Shown one piece after another: positions 33,936 to 43,656 of a DNA stretch of 64,000 nt. The first letter of the stretch is position 1. Each line of letters opens with the position of its first letter. Both the position numbers and the translations under genes were made by a program. The notes beneath the pieces are model-generated. The model had not been told where the DNA came from, searched no databases, and was given only the letters and a program-made list of their open reading frames with translations. The stretch spans positions 1 through 64,000 of the forward strand of contig JAJEDN010000044.1 of NCBI GenBank assembly GCA_022821495.1. Direction: 5' to 3'. Origin of the DNA: Candidatus Poribacteria bacterium. GTDB lineage: Bacteria > Poribacteria > WGA-4E > WGA-3G.

Positions 33936-36194
33936 AGAAGAGGGTTCGGGCCAATTTAGGTGACGGTGTAGGAAGCTGAATGTGTCTGTGGAATTGATTT
34001 GATGTCCACCATCAAAGAATTCAATCTCTGTTCTATCGGCGATACCCAACCGAACGTAGAGGCGTCGGACGACAGCAAATTCGTGAGCGACCCATTCATC
34101 GGGTGCGACCCCGTCGTCGTGTCCGCGTTCCACCATAAACGGGCGCGGTGCAATGAGTCCCGCCATCTCGCCATAGTTGAACGTATTTCCTAAATCAAAC
34201 TCCGGCATCTCATATTCGCCTGTGAACATATAACTGTAACGGGCATCATAGGTCGCATTTTTGACGATCCATTCGTTGAAATCAGCGGAACAGATTGAGC
34301 AGGCATATCGTTCAAGGACTGCGGGCACACGCATCGCGGTCTTACCACCGTAGGAGAGTCCGTAAAACCCGATCCGATCTGCATCAACGAAAGGTTGTTC
34401 CGCGAGCCACTCAAGCGTCCGTTCATGCTGACGAATAATCAACGAAAAGAGCGACCATTTGATGGGATTCCCTTTGCGCTGGATGACACGGAAGGCATCT
34501 TGACCGATGTACGGGTTCTGAGGGGCATAGGTAATGAATCCTCTGTCTGCCAAGCTTGCGGCGTAAGCGTGATAAACAGATTCGATTTTCGGATCCGCAG
34601 TATCCTGCGGTCTCCCTTCTAAACCGTGTTGACAGACAACAACAGGACGTTGCTCACCGGGCTGTAGGTCATTTGGCAGGAGTAAAATACCGTAAGCGAA
34701 AACACCGTCCCAAACATCAAGAACGACTTCGTAACCTTTCCAACGAGGTTCGTCATAGATGAGGCGAGTTCTTGGATTGGCAGGGACATCGGGTGGCGGA
34801 CATTTCCCGATAACCTCGTCCCAGAAATAGGCTCTCGGATCCGTGCAGGTCTCTTCCCATCGTGTCAGCGAAGTGGTATCGGTTTTTTCCCAGAAGAACT
34901 GTTGCCGTTGCGATGCTGCCGCCCGTAAAAAGCGTTGCGTCAGATTGACTAACTGCATAAACTGTCGTTTTTGTCGCGCTTCAGTATCGAAATCGTTGAC
35001 AGCTGCTGGTGTCGAGGATTGGTCCCCATCGGGACGTGCATTTTCAACACCGAGTCCAGTGAGCAAGGTGGTTAACGTCTCTTGAGATCCCGGTAGTCTA
35101 TCCTCAGTAGAGACGAGGCATAAGGCATCTTCGCTGTCGAGTTGATGGTAGACCCCGTGTGCCCGGTTAAATTCTGATTTTACAGAATCGAGTGGCGGCG
35201 ATACAAGCTGCCCGGGCGCAGCACCGCCACGTCCATCACGAACAGGCGGAGGTCCAGTGACTTCAGGTCCACGGCTCGCTTCAATAATTAAGGGGCGTGG
35301 CGCGATGAGGCTCGCGATTTCGGCATCCCCAAATTCGTGTAGCAGTCCCCACACATTGCGGTAGATCGGTTCTCGCCAGACCGCTTGCCGCGATTCAAAG
35401 TATCCGCTAACAGCCGTCGCCTGAATGCGTGTATCAACTGCAGCACTATGGAAAGCAATGAGTCCACCTTCACCGTACCCGATAACACCGATTGGCATTT
35501 CGGAAAGCGACATCCAATCGACTAAGGATAGCACTTTTTGTACTTCATAGCCGATGATATGTCTGCCGAGTTGATACGCCATCCGATAGATGAATTCGCG
35601 ATGCGGTTGGTTCGTCATTGCCCCGATCGTCGGGTTACCGGAGTAGGTATCCTCACGGTTAATGAGAAGCGGAACAACAACACGGCATCCTGCTTTCGCC
35701 AAACGTCGGGCAAACTGGGCGTTAGGGGGCAATTCATCGGTTACCCCGGCTATCATCTCCGGTGTCCAGTCTGCGTCTGGCAGTGCGACAATCTGCGCGA
35801 TAATTGGGACGTTATGTGTCGGTTCTAAGAGCAGCCCTTCACCCTCAACTTCATCAAACACCTGCCAACGGACGCGGGATACGGTGTAATTCACATCTTC
35901 TGCGATGTGCGTGCCATCTTGGGTCGAGGTAACATAACTAAGTGCCTCAATCGGCAGCCGTTCATCAAAACATCCGATCTGCTTTTTAAATCGCTCGCGA
36001 TTCGGCTCGATAGATTCAGCATAGGCGTTGTGAGAACTATAGTCGCGATGCCACAACGTTTCCCGTTTTTCAACAGCACTTGCCACGGCATCCATAACAT
36101 AACCATCAAGAGCCTCGACCATCTGTGCAGCGAGGTCTCCATCGAATGTCAGAAGGTCTGTTCCTTGTAATGCTTGATTCGTATTGTTTGGCAT
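33921..36194 (-). CDS. Tandem alpha/beta-hydrolase (acetyl-xylan-esterase-like)
   Basis: A 757-residue protein of two alpha/beta-hydrolase halves. The C-terminal half (about 440-750) looks active: nucleophile elbow GLSYGG with Ser614, Asp693/694 in RGHDDG and His731 in DGGHQIN. In the N-terminal half (about 80-390) the elbow reads GYGEGG, with Glu242 in place of the serine, so it may be catalytically dead. Both halves share the SLIAPRP / GLIAPRP segment. No signal peptide is visible. The family includes acetyl xylan esterases and dienelactone hydrolases. The gene stands alone between the methyltransferase and the CoA-transferase. Confidence 0.8.
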   Translation of the reverse strand: MPNNTNQALQGTDLLTFDGDLAAQMVEALDGYVMDAVASAVEKRETLWHRDYSSHNAYAESIEPNRERFKKQIGCFDERLPIEALSYVTSTQDGTHIAEDVNYTVSRVRWQVFDEVEGEGLLLEPTHNVPIIAQIVALPDADWTPEMIAGVTDELPPNAQFARRLAKAGCRVVVPLLINREDTYSGNPTIGAMTNQPHREFIYRMAYQLGRHIIGYEVQKVLSLVDWMSLSEMPIGVIGYGEGGLIAFHSAAVDTRIQATAVSGYFESRQAVWREPIYRNVWGLLHEFGDAEIASLIAPRPLIIEASRGPEVTGPPPVRDGRGGAAPGQLVSPPLDSVKSEFNRAHGVYHQLDSEDALCLVSTEDRLPGSQETLTTLLTGLGVENARPDGDQSSTPAAVNDFDTEARQKRQFMQLVNLTQRFLRAAASQRQQFFWEKTDTTSLTRWEETCTDPRAYFWDEVIGKCPPPDVPANPRTRLIYDEPRWKGYEVVLDVWDGVFAYGILLLPNDLQPGEQRPVVVCQHGLEGRPQDTADPKIESVYHAYAASLADRGFITYAPQNPYIGQDAFRVIQRKGNPIKWSLFSLIIRQHERTLEWLAEQPFVDADRIGFYGLSYGGKTAMRVPAVLERYACSICSADFNEWIVKNATYDARYSYMFTGEYEMPEFDLGNTFNYGEMAGLIAPRPFMVERGHDDGVAPDEWVAHEFAVVRRLYVRLGIADRTEIEFFDGGHQINSTDTFSFLHRHLNWPEPSSFTDN

Positions 36195-36275
36195 TTGAGA
36201 GCATCCATTTCTCGATTAGAGCCTTTATTTTTCGTGGGTTGGATCATTTAAACGACAGCACTCCGCTTTCAATCA

Positions 36276-36294
36276 GCGCGCTTAGAAAGCGCGC
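36276..36294. repeat. GCGCGCTT palindrome
   Basis: GCGCGCTT (36276-36283) and AAGCGCGC (36287-36294) form an 8-bp stem with a 3-nt loop. It lies 22 bp beyond the CoA-transferase stop codon on the minus strand and may end or attenuate that transcript. Confidence 0.5.
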
Positions 36295-36315
36295 CTACCA
36301 GAGGGTGGCATTCGC

Positions 36316-37503
36316 TTAGGTAACGCCGTCTTGTTTTAACTTTGCGACTTCGTCTGGCGACATTTTCAATACACGCGTCAGGACCTCGGATGTGTGTTCA
36401 CCGAGACTGGGAGCGGGTGCCTCCACGTTTCCGGGGGTTTTCGATAACTTGATGGGTACCCCTGGCACTTCAACGTCCCCTGTAATCTGATGTGCGATGC
36501 AAGTAATCATCTCTCGTGCTTGCACCTGTGGATGGTTCACCACTTTGTCCATCGCATTGATGGGACCGCACGGCACCCCAATCTTTCCGAGCGTATCGAT
36601 CCACGCATCGGTTGTTCGTTGCGCCATAATCTCTGAGAGGATAGGAAACAATTCAGCATGGTTTTCCGTCCGATCCGCGTTCGTTCGGAATCGTTCATCC
36701 GAAATGAGGTCCTGCCGATTGACATGCACACAGAACTTTGCCCAAAGCGTATCGTTTCCGAGCGCGATGATGACGTGTCCGTCGGCAGACGCGAAGGCTT
36801 CAAACGGTGTAATTGCGGGGTGTCTGGCACCGAGCGGTTTCGGTGCCTCACCTGTGGCAAAATAACGGACGACAGCGTTCTCCAAAACAGCGACAAGACT
36901 ATCAAGCATGGCTACGTCCACGAACTGTCCTGTTCCTGTTTGGTTACGGTGGTGCAGCGCCGAGAGAATACCGATTGTCGTGAAGAGTGCTGCGGTGATG
37001 TCGCTGATAGAGGTGCCAACCCGCACAGGGGGTCCCTCAGGTTCACCCGTAATACTGATAATGCCCCCCATACCTTGGATGATCATGTCGTAAGCACCTT
37101 GTTGTGCGTAGGGACCGGTTTGTCCAAAACCAGAACACGCGGCATAGATAAGTGCCGGATGCTCCGTTTTCAGTGTGTCGTAATCCAACCCGAGTTTTTC
37201 CATCGTTCCGGGTCGAAAATTCTCCACAACGACATCGGTATGTGCTAATAACTGCTTGAATATCGCCTGTCCACGTTCGGTTTTAAGGTTGAGCGTCACA
37301 CTACGTTTCCCGCGATTCACGCTCATGAAGTAGAGACTAAACCCATTTTTGAAGGGACCGAAATTACGAGATTCATCCCCTGTGCCGGGCTGCTCAATCT
37401 TGATGATCTCCGCGCCGAGGTCACCGAGGAGCATTGTTGCGTAGGGACCCGCGAGGACGCGTGTCAAATCTAAAACCTTTATACCGTCGAGTGGACCTGC
37501 CAT
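36316..37503 (-). CDS. Type III CoA-transferase (CaiB/BaiF family)
   Basis: A 395-residue enzyme with the family N terminus GIKVLDLTRVLAGPYATMLLGDLGAEIIKIE. The catalytic aspartate is Asp139 in AYDMIIQGMGG. ENFRPGT and VDVAMLDS are further family blocks. It should transfer CoA between a carboxylic acid and an acyl-CoA (formyl-, succinyl-, carnitine- or mesaconyl-type substrates; not distinguishable here). It follows purC by 35 bp on the same strand but has no metabolic link to it. Confidence 0.93.
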   Translation of the reverse strand: MAGPLDGIKVLDLTRVLAGPYATMLLGDLGAEIIKIEQPGTGDESRNFGPFKNGFSLYFMSVNRGKRSVTLNLKTERGQAIFKQLLAHTDVVVENFRPGTMEKLGLDYDTLKTEHPALIYAACSGFGQTGPYAQQGAYDMIIQGMGGIISITGEPEGPPVRVGTSISDITAALFTTIGILSALHHRNQTGTGQFVDVAMLDSLVAVLENAVVRYFATGEAPKPLGARHPAITPFEAFASADGHVIIALGNDTLWAKFCVHVNRQDLISDERFRTNADRTENHAELFPILSEIMAQRTTDAWIDTLGKIGVPCGPINAMDKVVNHPQVQAREMITCIAHQITGDVEVPGVPIKLSKTPGNVEAPAPSLGEHTSEVLTRVLKMSPDEVAKLKQDGVT

Positions 37504-37538
37504 CTCTCATATCTCCCGACCCGCCTATGAAACATCCG

Positions 37539-38432
37539 TTACAGTTCTTCACCAACGATGAGACGATACGCCTCACGGTATTTCTCGCTTGTCTTAGAGA
37601 TAACATCCTCTGGCAGATTAGGAGCAGGCGGTTCCTTGTTCCATCCGATCTCGGAGAGGTAGTCCCTGACGAACTGCTTATCGAAACTCTGTTGCGGTTT
37701 ACCGGGTTCGTAGAGATCCGCGGGCCAGAAACGGGATGAATCCGGTGTGAAGACTTCATCAATGACAATTAGCTTGCCGTCGCGTTGCCCGAACTCAAAT
37801 TTGGTATCGCAGAGAATAATCCCGGCGTTTTCAGCGTGTTGACTCGCAGCTTCAAAGAGCGCGAAACTGGTCTCAATCAATCGGTCAGTGAGTTCGCTGC
37901 CGACTTCGTTACGCATCTCATCAATGGAGATCGGTTCGTCGTGCTCACCTTGTTCTGCTTTTGTGGTTGGCGTGAACAGGAGTTCAGGGAGCCGATCAGA
38001 TTCGCGGAGACCATCTGGCAGTTTTTGCCCACAAATTTCGCCTGTTTTCTGATACGAGGCCCAACCGGAACCGGCGAGATAACCACGGACGACACATTCA
38101 ACATCAACGCGATCCGCTTTTTTAACCAGCATGGAGCGTCCCTTTAAGAGTTCTGCATCAGGCTGTAAAATCTCAGGATAATCTTCAACTTCAGTCGCTA
38201 TGAGATGATTGTCAGCAACGGATCCGGTATAGTCGAACCAGAATTTGGATAGACCGGTTAAGACATTGCCTTTATCGGGGATACCGTTTGGTAGAACGAC
38301 ATCAAAGGCGGAGATACGATCGGTGGATACGATCAGGAGTTCATCTCCAAGGTCGTAGAGGTCACGGACCTTGCCGCTGTGGAGCGGGGTTAAGTTGGTT
38401 AACTGTGTAGATGTGATAACGTTTTGAGACAT
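37539..38432 (-). CDS. purC: SAICAR synthase
   Basis: A 297-residue enzyme of purine synthesis: phosphoribosylaminoimidazole-succinocarboxamide synthase, ATP-dependent ligation of aspartate to CAIR. It shows SGKVRDLYDL near the N terminus, STDRISAFDVVLPNGIPDKG, VRGYLAGSGW and DTKFEFG. The length of about 300 residues matches the longer bacterial/yeast-type PurC rather than the 240-residue form. AAGGAGA precedes ATG 38432. No other pur gene is in the window. Confidence 0.96.
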   Translation of the reverse strand: MSQNVITSTQLTNLTPLHSGKVRDLYDLGDELLIVSTDRISAFDVVLPNGIPDKGNVLTGLSKFWFDYTGSVADNHLIATEVEDYPEILQPDAELLKGRSMLVKKADRVDVECVVRGYLAGSGWASYQKTGEICGQKLPDGLRESDRLPELLFTPTTKAEQGEHDEPISIDEMRNEVGSELTDRLIETSFALFEAASQHAENAGIILCDTKFEFGQRDGKLIVIDEVFTPDSSRFWPADLYEPGKPQQSFDKQFVRDYLSEIGWNKEPPAPNLPEDVISKTSEKYREAYRLIVGEEL

Positions 38433-38480
38433 ATTTTCTCCTTTGGAAGCAATTAGCCGTCAGCCGTCGGCTGTCAGCCT

Positions 38481-39113
38481 TCATTCTTTCAATAGGTTTT
38501 GTAGTACAATGGCAGTCTTATGTGCCGTATCAATTTGAAGTGCCTTGTTAATTTCTACCTCTGCGGATTGATGTTCGTCGATATAGAAGTAACATGACGC
38601 TTTCAAGGCGTAGAGGTCAGCTTTAGAATCGTAGTCGTGCCGAAAGAGGTATTGTGCGTCCCCTTGCAGGGCATTATCAATCGCGCGGAGCGCAGCCTCG
38701 AAATCGGTGGCATCTTTGTTCCGTAAGTAGAGTAGATTCGCGAGTCCAACCCAAGCATCGGCATTTGATGCGTCAAGTTGAACGGCGTTCTGGAACGCTT
38801 CTTGTGCTAACGGTGGGGTCAGGGAGAGACTGAGATGGCTCCATCCGACACCGTTATGTGCATCAGCGAGTGCGTCATCGAAGTTGAGCGCGCGCTCAAA
38901 GCTAAGCAGTGCCTGTGGATAATTGCCCGACGCATAGTGCCGCCACCCCTGTTCGGTATAACTGACCGCGCTGGATGTATCTGGGTCGGAATCACCGGAA
39001 CAACCGCTTAGATTTAGTGCAGCAAGTATGGTAATAAACAGCATCATTAAGTAGGGAACAAGCAGCACTGCACAGACAATATAGTGCCGTAATTTGAACC
39101 TAAGAGGATACAT
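38481..39113 (-). CDS. TPR-repeat lipoprotein
   Basis: A 210-residue protein. The N terminus has a basic region and a hydrophobic core ending in LNLSGC, a lipobox with Cys38 as the lipid attachment site. The mature part contains about three or four TPR motifs (YTEQGWRHYASGNYPQALLSFERAL and following; AEVEINKALQID). It probably sits on the periplasmic face of the inner or outer membrane as a scaffold. A hairpin repeat separates it from the FtsX-like gene upstream. Confidence 0.75.
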   Translation of the reverse strand: MYPLRFKLRHYIVCAVLLVPYLMMLFITILAALNLSGCSGDSDPDTSSAVSYTEQGWRHYASGNYPQALLSFERALNFDDALADAHNGVGWSHLSLSLTPPLAQEAFQNAVQLDASNADAWVGLANLLYLRNKDATDFEAALRAIDNALQGDAQYLFRHDYDSKADLYALKASCYFYIDEHQSAEVEINKALQIDTAHKTAIVLQNLLKE

Positions 39114-39138
39114 GGTATATTTTCCTATCGTGCCTATA

Positions 39139-39179
39139 TTTTAAACCCCCTAAATCCCCCTTATCAGGGGGACTTTAAG
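39139..39179. repeat. C-rich hairpin element, copy after FtsX-like gene
   Basis: A full copy of the element (TTTTAAA-CCCCCT-AAA-hairpin-CTTTAA) stands 21 bp after the FtsX-like stop codon and 5' of the TPR lipoprotein gene on the minus strand. Confidence 0.8.
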
Positions 39180-39200
39180 GAGCAATGCGTAAGTCCTGTT

Positions 39201-42200
39201 TTATTCAGATTTGAGTGTACGCAAGAGTGGACTTCGGAGTGCCACGGCAACTGCAACTGCATTTGCAATTATACCGAAACCGAGGATGAAAAGCAAGGTA
39301 ATTGTGAGAGATACCCACGGAAAAGAAGGGAGATGCCCTTGAGACCCCAGAATTGCCACGAGTCCAGCGACAATTCCGATAAACATACCAACAACGAGCA
39401 GGAAGCAGCTTTCAAGGAATAGCATACGTGAGAGCAGCTGCCGTCGGAAACCGAAGGCGCGTAAGGTTGCCAATTCGCCACGACGTTCTATGATATTTCT
39501 AAAGAATATTAGTGCCAATCCGAATGTACCGAGTAGCACGCCTAAACCGCCGAGACTCTGGAAAGTAGAGATATAGGTATTTTCAACGGCGCGGAAGCTT
39601 GCCAGCCGGGCAGATGCCGATGTGAGGTCAAAACCGTAATCGCCTAACGTTTTCTCTAAGATTTGTGCGGTTTCTTCTCGCAATTCGGGCGGCGTTTTGA
39701 TGAGGAAAAACTGGTACCCACTTTGGCTCGGAAAATATTTCGTGAAGTTAGACTCAGAGATGATGAGTTGGCTTTGGAAAAGGCTGTTCTCGATTGTTTG
39801 AAGTTCCAGGCTGAGCGGTTTGCCGAATTCATCTTGGGCGATAAAATCATCGTCTGGGTTGTGATGTAAAATCCAACGAAGCGAGTTTACATCACCGATA
39901 GCCGGTGCTCTACTGTCTTCAGGCTGAACAACCTTTATTTCGCTCCAAGGGTATTCATTCAACATAGCATCAGGTGCCCCTAAGATTTGGGGTTTCTGGG
40001 GCTGGTAGAGATTGAGGCAGCTGACATCTTCACCTGGAAGGACGCGGAATGGAAATATTTCGGATTCACTGAGCAGTTCCGAGGCTTCTTCAGAGAAACC
40101 GAGTTCAAATCTACCATCGGGTGTGTTCAGGCTGTGGTGTATAGGGATCGCCGACTCAGCGACAAAAGCATATTCTGTCTCCGGTGGTGCATCGTGCCGG
40201 TTCGCACCCACGGCGACGATAATACAGCACGCTAAACTGATTGTTGTGACACAGGTTTTACTCCGGCTCGGCTGCCGCGCTGCGTTTTTAAGGGTAAACC
40301 GCACTCTGCTCAACCGATCTGGTACGTTCTGCGAACTTAACCACCTTTCAAAGAGCAGCCAACCTATACCAAGGATCGAGAACGTCAGCATCAAGAATTG
40401 GGAGATCGGATGATCTAACCATCCAAAAACTGTATCATGAATCCACGAAATAAACGGGAAGAAAGCAATTATTATGCCTATGACAAGTCCGATGACAAAA
40501 AAGATAAACAACGACTTGATAGTTTTTGGGTTCAGATTCGCGTAGACCCCAGCTCCTTTCCGAACGGACCTTTGGAAAACTAACATGAAGATAACACCTA
40601 TAATGACAAAGATAATAAGCGAACTGAATCCATCCGAAAAGAATCTGCGCCCTCCTATGATACCAAAAATGAGTCCGCCAAATAAAGGAGGAATTCTTGC
40701 TGCCCAACGGCTTGGTATATCCGATTTTTGAGGTTTCAGGTTGACCTGGGTTTCATTAAAATCTGTAACGCCAGCAAGTAGTGAGACAGTGGAGGCGCGA
40801 CCTATCTTGGCGACAGCACCACGAATAGTAATCATTATAACTAACAATGTTCCCAGTACACCGATGAGTAAACTCCACAGGCTCGCATGAAATTCTATAA
40901 ACGGCGTACCAATGGCGGGCAGCCACCACGTTTGTAACCCGAATATCATGAGTTCTGCATAACCCACGGCGAGCAGGCAACCCAACAGACTTCCGATACC
41001 TGCGACAGTCGCGCCCTCATAAAGGAAACGGCGGCGAATTTTGGCGAGTGGGTAACCGATAGCCTGTAGGACACCAATCTCACGCGACCGGTTCTCGACC
41101 CCGACGCGGAAAAGCATCGCGACCAACAACGCAACAGCGATAATAATAAACCCGCTCAGACTTCCAAACAGCATCCCGAAATCTGTGGCACCGGCGGAGG
41201 CTTGAAGCCCATCTGCTTGCAGCGATAAGAATTGAAATCCAACCTCCTCTGGCTGAATTTCTTTGAGAAGCTCGGTTTCAAAAAGGGTGCGTGTCTCATG
41301 AATGTCTGTGTCCGGTGCGGCGGTTATCCGAATACTTGTGAGCGTCCCGAATCGGTTTTGCCACAACCGCTTACCGGTTTCCAGCGAGATAAACGCTTTC
41401 GGTGTCGCACCGTATTCATCCCAATACGCCTCGTCTTTGTCGCGAATAAGGGCATAATCAATTGGAAAAGGCGATTCCCATTCGGACATATCGGCAGTAT
41501 CATGGATACCGGGAAAGGTAGGGATGATACCTCTATCTGCAGCGATGCCTTCAATCGGCAGGATTCCCCTCAGAAGGAAAGATGCCGTTTCTGTGATGTA
41601 CTCCTCCGCCGCTCCGACACGATAGTACGTGATACCAATTTTGTCACCGACTTTCACCCCTAAATCCGCTGCTGTCCACGCATTTAGAACGATTTCATCC
41701 AAGTGCCTGTGAGCGCGAAACGCATCTAATTTACTTTGAATCTCTACCAAAGCAATATCGGCTTCGCTAAGTCGTTGCTTGAATGTTGTTTTACCGAGTT
41801 TCGACCCCGTTTCCCCTAACGTCTTTACCTCTTCTGAAATTCTGTTTAACTCTTCGTCCAGCATTTTACGTTCTTCAGCGATCTCTGATTTTCGTCGCTC
41901 GGTTTCTTGATTATATGCCTCTACATACGTAAGTTGATCTGCTTCCGTCGTGTGTCTATTAAGCAGTTCCACAAATTCGCCTTCGTAAATCGGGAGTGCA
42001 ATAATTGTGGAGTATGGAACGGTTTTGCCATTCGCAGAAATCGTATTTGCGAGATAGGTGAGTGTCGGAAGTGTGGAAATGCGGTATCTAGTCGCAACTG
42101 TCAACGCAGTCTTTGAAAAGACCGGTTTAAGGAGGTACTCTTGACTTTGAAGATCGAAATGGGTTTCATGTGCTTGAATACTCAATCCGAGTGCTTCGAG

Positions 42201-42917
42201 CGTTAATGCAAGGTCACCAGATGAAATCGGAGCCATCTCCTGTGTAAATAAAGCATTTACCTTACTCCCCTGCCCAAGTGCTTTTTGTAGAACCGGAAGC
42301 GCGATAAAAGCATTCTGTGGAAGACTCTGATGTGACTGTAGGCTGAACCGCCCTGCGTTCTTGGTAGGAATTATATCGCTGATCACCAAGCGGAGGCTCT
42401 GGATCGCGTTGGCTGCGTCCCGCTCACCAAGCAGAAATTCAGGATGGATGTCCGCGGCTTGAGACATATTCACCAGAAGTGTGTCGCCGACTTGGACGTT
42501 TAATTCGTTTTGGAGTGCCTCGTTAATAGCGATGGCGTTGAAAGATTGTCCAGCGGTTTTGTTGAGATTCGGCGCCGGATTCTTTTCCCAAAATTCAAAG
42601 AAATTGTCCGTTACGCCGAGGATGTTGACCTTTGAGGCTCGCGTCTGTGTCTGGGGTACGACGACTGTTCCGTTTAGCAGAATTGCTGGCACTTTGTTCT
42701 GTCGATCCAGCAAGTCTGGCTGAAAAAAATGGTCCGCGAGGAGTGCATGCTGGATTGTACCGAGTCGTTCCGTTGTGAGATTTCGTAGGCTTCCGCGGAC
42801 GGAATCACCGACAATTAAAGCACCCGCGAGTACACCGGTCGCCACGGCGGTACAAAGCGCGACGGTAAGATGTATCTGCCAAAAGTGTTTGAGGGAATTC
42901 CAAGAAAATTTGTGCAT
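39201..42917 (-). CDS. Large FtsX-like ABC transporter permease
   Basis: A 1238-residue inner-membrane protein with a MacB/FtsX-type plan. One N-terminal transmembrane segment (about residues 15-37) begins it, followed by a large periplasmic region. That region includes a charged coiled coil at about 325-395 (RRKSEIAEERKMLDEEL and on). A first FtsX domain with three or four membrane segments is at about 580-720, extra hydrophobic segments follow at about 765-865, and a second FtsX domain is at the C terminus (about 1120-1235). It is paired with the LolD-like ATPase 28 bp upstream. The pair probably extracts or exports lipoproteins or lipids. It is longer than usual LolC/LolE or MacB proteins. 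Confidence 0.85.
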   Translation of the reverse strand: MHKFSWNSLKHFWQIHLTVALCTAVATGVLAGALIVGDSVRGSLRNLTTERLGTIQHALLADHFFQPDLLDRQNKVPAILLNGTVVVPQTQTRASKVNILGVTDNFFEFWEKNPAPNLNKTAGQSFNAIAINEALQNELNVQVGDTLLVNMSQAADIHPEFLLGERDAANAIQSLRLVISDIIPTKNAGRFSLQSHQSLPQNAFIALPVLQKALGQGSKVNALFTQEMAPISSGDLALTLEALGLSIQAHETHFDLQSQEYLLKPVFSKTALTVATRYRISTLPTLTYLANTISANGKTVPYSTIIALPIYEGEFVELLNRHTTEADQLTYVEAYNQETERRKSEIAEERKMLDEELNRISEEVKTLGETGSKLGKTTFKQRLSEADIALVEIQSKLDAFRAHRHLDEIVLNAWTAADLGVKVGDKIGITYYRVGAAEEYITETASFLLRGILPIEGIAADRGIIPTFPGIHDTADMSEWESPFPIDYALIRDKDEAYWDEYGATPKAFISLETGKRLWQNRFGTLTSIRITAAPDTDIHETRTLFETELLKEIQPEEVGFQFLSLQADGLQASAGATDFGMLFGSLSGFIIIAVALLVAMLFRVGVENRSREIGVLQAIGYPLAKIRRRFLYEGATVAGIGSLLGCLLAVGYAELMIFGLQTWWLPAIGTPFIEFHASLWSLLIGVLGTLLVIMITIRGAVAKIGRASTVSLLAGVTDFNETQVNLKPQKSDIPSRWAARIPPLFGGLIFGIIGGRRFFSDGFSSLIIFVIIGVIFMLVFQRSVRKGAGVYANLNPKTIKSLFIFFVIGLVIGIIIAFFPFISWIHDTVFGWLDHPISQFLMLTFSILGIGWLLFERWLSSQNVPDRLSRVRFTLKNAARQPSRSKTCVTTISLACCIIVAVGANRHDAPPETEYAFVAESAIPIHHSLNTPDGRFELGFSEEASELLSESEIFPFRVLPGEDVSCLNLYQPQKPQILGAPDAMLNEYPWSEIKVVQPEDSRAPAIGDVNSLRWILHHNPDDDFIAQDEFGKPLSLELQTIENSLFQSQLIISESNFTKYFPSQSGYQFFLIKTPPELREETAQILEKTLGDYGFDLTSASARLASFRAVENTYISTFQSLGGLGVLLGTFGLALIFFRNIIERRGELATLRAFGFRRQLLSRMLFLESCFLLVVGMFIGIVAGLVAILGSQGHLPSFPWVSLTITLLFILGFGIIANAVAVAVALRSPLLRTLKSE

Positions 42918-42944
42918 AATCTTTCTTCGTGTCTGTTGGGCGTA

Positions 42945-43646
42945 TTAGCCATCTCTTTCAATGGTGCAAGTACCGTCCACTAATTGCAGATGCCGATCAA
43001 AGCGCGAGGTAAGCGAGAGGTTATGTGTCACCACAATCAACAAGGTTTTCTCAGCACGATGCAACTCAAAGAGCAAGTTAGCAACAATATCAGTCGTAGC
43101 AGCGTCCAGATTACCCGTCGGTTCATCACAGAGAAGGATATCCGGTTGATTAATAAGGGCGCGCGCAATCGCGACGCGTTGGCGTTCGCCACCTGAAAGC
43201 TCAGCAGGACGGTGCGATTGACGATCCGTGAGTCCGACCCGTTTTAGCAGCTGAACGGCCCGCTCGGTCGCGTCAGTTCCGCGTTTGAAGGCAAGTGTCG
43301 GAATTAGTACATTCTCAAGCACGGAATATTGCGGAAGTAAGTGATGTTCCTGAAACACGAATCCGATCACGGAATTGCGGTACGCCGCAAGTTCAGGTTC
43401 AGAGAGGGTGAACGGGTTTATATCGTTAATCTCCACAATTCCATTCGACGGTTCTTCTAAGGTCCCGATGATGTGTAAGAGCGTACTCTTACCAGAACCA
43501 GAGGGACCGGTGATAACAACAGATGTGCCGCCTGTGAGACGCAACGAAACGTTCTGCAGTACCTTGACGGCTCCGAAGTCTTTGAATAAGTGAGATATTT
43601 TAAGCGAAGATGTTGCAGCGCGAGGTTGTTGCATGGTTTTTATCAT
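42945..43646 (-). CDS. LolD/MacB-type ABC transporter ATP-binding protein
   Basis: A 233-residue ATPase. Walker A is GPSGSGKST at residues 47-55, the signature is LSGGERQRVAIARAL, Walker B is DILLCDEPTGNLD and the H-loop is VVTHNLSL. This set, with GNLD after Walker B, is typical of the LolD/MacB/FtsE group serving FtsX-type permeases. The permease follows directly. The start is ATG 43646 or ATG 43634; neither has a strong ribosome binding site. The 5' side carries three hairpin repeats. Confidence 0.93.
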   Translation of the reverse strand: MIKTMQQPRAATSSLKISHLFKDFGAVKVLQNVSLRLTGGTSVVITGPSGSGKSTLLHIIGTLEEPSNGIVEINDINPFTLSEPELAAYRNSVIGFVFQEHHLLPQYSVLENVLIPTLAFKRGTDATERAVQLLKRVGLTDRQSHRPAELSGGERQRVAIARALINQPDILLCDEPTGNLDAATTDIVANLLFELHRAEKTLLIVVTHNLSLTSRFDRHLQLVDGTCTIERDG

Positions 43647-43656
43647 CTTTCTGATC

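Noticed and set aside
36658..37248. A 196-codon plus-strand frame antisense to the CoA-transferase
   Set aside because: It is a shadow of the well-supported CoA-transferase gene and shows no family features.
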